Shown: one piece after another, positions 59,421 to 64,000 of the stretch | Layout of the letters: every line of letters begins with the position of its first letter | Position numbering within the stretch: position 1 is the first letter of the stretch | Source: Alentia gelatinosa | Lineage: Eukaryota > Annelida > Polychaeta > Phyllodocida > Polynoidae | Assembly (NCBI GenBank): GCA_950022655.1 | Contig: OX465581.1 | Span: 104,267,125-104,331,124, forward strand | Direction of reading: 5' to 3' | Length of the DNA: 64,000 nucleotides | The notes under the pieces: generated by a model | What the model was told of the DNA's origin: nothing | Database searches by the model: none | Seen by the model: the letters and a program-made list of their open reading frames with translations, nothing else | Position numbers and translations under genes: made by a program

Positions 59421-60899
59421 GTAGGGATGCAGGGAGATGTTAATAGGATAGGTTACATAGGACAGCCATTTTATTTGTTCTATATGTTTATTTCAAATTT
59501 TGTTCGGATAAGAGCACATAATGGATATTGAGAAATTGCATGAACGGAGAACATCTCATATAAGTAAAAGACTCCCGATGGAAGAGTAAAGTATTCCATT
59601 TCGATCTCATTAAGCATGAGATTTTAATGATTCTTATCGTATATCATTTGCCCTTAATTTTTGGGGGGCTTAAAGTTCCGGTTCATTCGGATTCCTTTGA
59701 AAATTACATCTATCCATACAATATCAGTATACCCTCTGGTTTTGTATGGCCATGCTACAAAGGAAGACGATGATATATGACTATAATTGCGTGTATTTCT
59801 TTTCTTTCATGTACGAACCCTATAATGCACACAGGATGTGTTGTACATGGGACAGTATCGAGCGACTTCCAAAGACACGACCAGTCAGATGAAATATAGA
59901 TAGATAGGAGGGGGTTGGGAGTATATACATATATATTCATTCCTCCTGGCCTTGCCAACACCCTCAGGCTCTGGTCCCGGTGAGAATTCAGCCTCCTTCC
60001 CGTACACCTAAACCCCATTGCATCCCCTCCATACAACCCTCACACACACCACAGTGTCGGCGCGAACAGAGGCAAGAATGACTTCATTAGCCAAAGTGGC
60101 GCGGGAAAAATTACATTACGTATGCATTGGGCGAGAAATGTTAGGAGTCGTATCGGTCAGCGTTGCTGCTTCTTCTTACCCTCCTCTTTCCCCTGCTCCT
60201 CGCCTACACACTGGAGAATAGCCGCCCGTTTTCTAACCTGATTATCTGCTTTGCATGCTGATTCTCCGCCTTGTCTCCTGGCCATATGAATAATCGCCTG
60301 GACTAGTTTCGTCGATATGAATAATGAACCGCTGCGTCGTCAAGCCCACAACGGTGTAGAAAAGCAGGTAGCAGGGAGACAAGAACCGGATCCAAGCTCA
60401 CATAACTTTTTTAACTGCATAGCAACGGCGGCAGCCACCAACAAAGTTAACTTATAAGAATTAAGATATTGATTAACTGGGATGTAAGACGGGAAGAGAA
60501 GACCGGGGAGGATGTTTATTCAGTATCGCATCTCATGGGCGAAACAAAGCCCGGGTGAGGCGTTTTTCTTCTCATTTCATTCACAAAGTCCCACCCGCTG
60601 AGGCGTGCTTCGTTGAACATATCCATACAAATGAAACCGGAATATCTCCCTCCCAACCCATCGCACCCATCCTACCTCTACACCAAGTCCCCACATTTAT
60701 GGATTTTGATTTGCAACTTTCAATTCGTCGCAGGAAAGAATTTCAAGAGGGGACTTATTAAAGAAGCCACTCTGTAATTCAGGACGACGACGCAGACCCA
60801 GGGTAATTAGATGGAAATTGGAGACGGTGGGTGTGTTTGCGAGGTTGTTTGTCATAATCTGATCGGACCATGGTAAAACGGCTATAGGTAATTACGGGG

Positions 60900-62350
60900 T
60901 CTGGCACCGAACTAATTCCCATACCTGACACGTTCAGCTCCAGCCCCCCTTATCCACCTCGCCCGGCGACCAATTTCCCGCCGCCCAGGTGCCCAGTGTA
61001 CCCGGGAGTAAGGCGGAGTTTGCCCACAGGTGGGGATGGTGTTTGACAGGCTTTCCTCCAGACTTTTACCGACCTCACAGAGACAGGTGCGTGTGTGGAC
61101 GGCACTGTGGTGCTTAGAACAGGTACAAGGGGAGGCCAGGTAAAGTGTACGAGTGGTACTGGCTAATGAGGAAGGCTGGAAGGTGGGGACGGGGGTGAGA
61201 GTGGGTTAGAGAAGGTGGTATTAGGATTATTAGGAAGTAACTGTTTTTACCACATGGGTTAATAGTTGGTTAATGAGGTCTGGTTATGGGAGTGGTTAAC
61301 GGTATGAATGGGTCGCCTACATAGAGAAGGACTGGGTGCTTTATGGGTTCTCACCACACGGCAACCCCCCATGTACGCCCACCCAGCCATCATCATCACC
61401 ACGGCCAGCCAACTTACTCGGGCTCATTGTCCGGTGAGCAAACAGCCCGTCCCGCCGCCAACTGATTAAAGGGCCTAAAGACAAACACGGGGCCGTGTGT
61501 GCGTGCCGTATGCGGCCGGCTCGTTACGGGCCGCTGCCTGACGTAACGACAACAGTTACCGGGGCGACGGGCGCGCCACACAGAATGTGATGGAGCCGCC
61601 TTTGTTAAGGCGCCGGACCAGAGCCCAACGGCGTGGGCCGTTACCATGGAGATGGCAAGTACAGGGGTGTCTGTAGCGGACAATGGAGGGAGATGTGAGG
61701 CATTGGGGAGGTGGGCAGTGGAGACCAGGACGTACCGTCGCATTGGCGGGCCATGCGGCGCCCTACGTCCCTGCCCTCCTCTGTCCACCAAAGCCGCCAC
61801 CCTCACTAGCACCCCCACCCCACTCCACTCCGTCCGCCGCCCAACCCCGTCCGGCGAGCCGGCCGCCTGACAGGCCTCATTTCCCATGGAGTTGATGGCG
61901 ACTGTTTGCTAAGGGGTAGTGTGGCGGTGGGGCGGTGGCGGGCAGCGGGGCCGGAGCCGGAGCCGGGGACGGGGCCAGCAGGTGTGAACAAACACAGGTG
62001 GTGAAGTAGGCGGCCCGAGCGGCCCAGGCTACCTGGGCGACCGGGACCCGGCCCTGACATGGAGCACACACAGACGCATCCACGCCCCGACGCGGCCCCT
62101 TCTACTCGCCGCCACAATTCTCCTAAAGGTCAACCCCCAAAGCCGGCCTGGCCTGGCCTGCCTGGCAGCCACCCACCTCTGCCAGCTCGCCCGCCCACAA
62201 GGGCGTATTGCGACCTTAAGCCCACCACCCCCTTGTGGCAGGACCGGACCCGTCTCGTGGGCTGCCGGACCGAGGTCTCCGTCTCCCGGTCGACGAATCC
62301 CTCCAGGGTTGGGGTTAAACAGGCGGTGAGCGTCTAGAAGAGCGATAATA
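60900..62350. other. GC-rich island
   Basis: GC- and CpG-rich block with long low-complexity open frames on both strands. An exon-like segment with good splice sites lies at 61418-61474 on the minus strand but does not match the phase of the MIPOL1 exons. Confidence 0.3.
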
Positions 62351-62980
62351 AAGTGAAAGGCGGCATATGAAAGGTGGGGGAGGGGATTAAGCTCCAGCGT
62401 ACTTCCCGTGTCGTCGTGACACGTCCATCCGATCCAATCTTGTACAACAGAGATTCCATGAACTGCTGTCTCCCTTGTGTTGCATACACCCATCCTTCGA
62501 CCCTTCCCCTGGATCACCCCAACGTCCCTAGTAATACCTAGTACCCCTCATGGAATGCAACACAAAAAGAGAAATGACACTCCACGAGCCTATCCATCTT
62601 ACGTCTCCTTCGCGGCATCGGTCGGGGAACTGGCGACCGTCTAGTCGCAGACTGCTTCTTTATAGACCACCCCCTTGTCCATCTTTATCTGAGGCTAATA
62701 TTTTGTGAGCACTCATGACTTGTTGGCCGCGGGGGCGGCGGTGTCCACAGTAGGGCGCGCGGCCGTTTGACCAGGCGCACTGAGCACACCTCACCCGCTG
62801 CCCAGCACCGTAATAAGTCTAATATCACAGCACAAATATTTCTCCGTTTGTCGCCCGCTGTTATGAGAACACACAAACCGCACGGCTGCCCACAGAATAC
62901 CAGCTGATCCACCAGTCCAACAGACAATCCTCCACAGAGCCCCGGGCTGTTTGGTTGGGCCGCCGGGGAAAGCAGCGTGG

Positions 62981-63184
62981 GATGCCATCGGGGAAGCCAT
63001 TGGAGAAGCCATGGGGAAAAGGTGAGGAAAAGGCCTCAGGGAATATGTAGTGAAGGCTTTGTACGTGTATAGTGGAAGAGCACGCCCATATCCTTTCCCG
63101 GGGAAGCCACATCAGAAGCCAGTATAGAAGCCAGTATAGAAGCCACTTGAAAAAGCATTGCGAATACCTGTGTAAAGGAAGCCA
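62981..63184 (+). repeat. GAAGCCA array with 12-bp periodicity
   Basis: GAAGCCA occurs at 62993, 63005, 63103, 63115, 63127, 63139 and 63178, with a one-mismatch copy GATGCCA at 62981. Within each of the two clusters the spacing is exactly 12 bp. The five bases between copies vary, so the motif rather than a whole 12-bp unit is kept. On the minus strand the first cluster would read MASPMASPMASH, but the frame has no other coding sign. Confidence 0.85.
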
Positions 63185-64000
63185 CTATTTTCGTGTAAGG
63201 TTTTTCTAAACAAAAAGGTTAATAGAATCTCACTCAGTCGTTCAATTCTCCAAATCACTGAAAAAAATAGAATATACGATCTTAGGTATTCCCACTAATA
63301 AATATGCCAGTCACGTTTAGAAATTTAATGTACAGTAAAGTAAAAAAGGTAATTTCACGCATCCTTATGTAGGTTTCATGAGACGGAAGTGGCAAGTAAG
63401 GAACGACACTTGAGATAATTCATTTTCACGTAATGGACGAGTATGGTATATCTAAATCGGGAAAATAGACCTGCCAGTCTCATATTCTATCTCCATCTGG
63501 GAATTTTTGGCGACCACTTCTACATAGGACAGCAAACACTCATACGAATACCTATTGGTATAGCCACCTGGTGTATTCTTTCCTCATGTGAATAAAGGAA
63601 ACGCGTTTGAGGATCCGATATGACCATACCATCATTTCTTTTCTTCCAATTCCTGAGGAACTCCTCCAAAATAGAGAAATGCTTTTGGAGACAGAGTACA
63701 CAACCATCAGTATATCGCCGACAAAATACTGCCCCGTTCAGTCACAGGAGATTTATATTCATCGTAGAATAAAGGAGCGGAAGTCTGTGAGGACATCGTG
63801 TGCAGCCCACTCGGTGGCAACGAGCATCAAACCACATTTGTTCCCCAGATTATACAAGGAGTGTACACTAAGTGACGTCTTTATTAGCAACCACACGACA
63901 TACACAAACTCGGCGCCTCATTCAAAGTGGCTGTCGCTTTTTTCCCGAGCTCCTTCCATCATAAATCCCCGAGCATGATCAATCTTTTAGACACACATTT

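Larger units (their letters stand above)
51468..64000 (-). other. Probable upstream MIPOL1 intron(s)
   Basis: The window ends before the MIPOL1 start codon, so this stretch should be intron if the four-exon chain is right. One candidate exon lies at 56967-57023. The rest alternates AT-rich DNA with GC-rich islands at about 51690-52000, 52850-53450, 54300-54750, 57390-57730, 58880-59420, 60000-60400, 60900-62350 and 62700-62980. The GAAGCCA array lies at 62981-63184. No other gene is recognised. Confidence 0.5.

Overview
This is a window of animal (metazoan) nuclear DNA. It has no operons, ribosome-binding sites or long uninterrupted genes. It has one gene split into short exons by large introns with consensus GT/AG sites, plus remnants of LINE-type and DNA transposons, fold-back elements, minisatellites and microsatellites. 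The sequence does not fix the phylum. The frequent short palindrome TACATGTA and the transposon families fit a marine invertebrate (lophotrochozoan or non-vertebrate deuterostome), but that is an inference. Almost all longer open frames in the window lie in GC-rich patches and are about as long as chance allows; I do not treat them as genes.

The one gene I can identify is the 3' half of MIPOL1 (mirror-image polydactyly 1, a coiled-coil protein) on the minus strand. Four exons join in a consistent reading frame: a 27-bp microexon (51441-51467), a 95-bp exon (50644-50738), a 231-bp exon (44279-44509) and the terminal coding exon with the stop codon (28323-28389). Joined, they encode the last ~139 residues, including the family's most conserved block (LQTLRVYYSLHKSLSQE) and the KLERLV-VLR end. 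A fifth, weaker exon candidate lies at 56967-57023. The rest of the gene would lie to the right of the window.

Layout: 1-28322 is the 3' flank of MIPOL1. It holds a 20-bp minisatellite, an AT microsatellite, a 289-bp inverted-repeat MITE, a decayed DDE-type transposase gene, a LINE 3' tail and several GC-rich patches. 28323-51467 carries the last four exons, with a 15.9-kb final intron containing two fold-back elements, a second LINE tail and GC-rich islands. 51468-64000 is probably upstream MIPOL1 intron, dense in GC-rich islands.

In vertebrates and some other deuterostomes MIPOL1 sits beside FOXA in a conserved block with SLC25A21, PAX1/9 and NKX2 genes, and its introns are known to house regulatory elements of the neighbours. 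The alternation of AT-rich DNA with compact GC-rich islands in and downstream of this MIPOL1 fits such a regulatory landscape. Two short motifs recur in or near these islands: GAAGCCA, often at exact 12-bp spacing, and GGYAAATTTRCC. These are the most interesting unexplained signals in the window.
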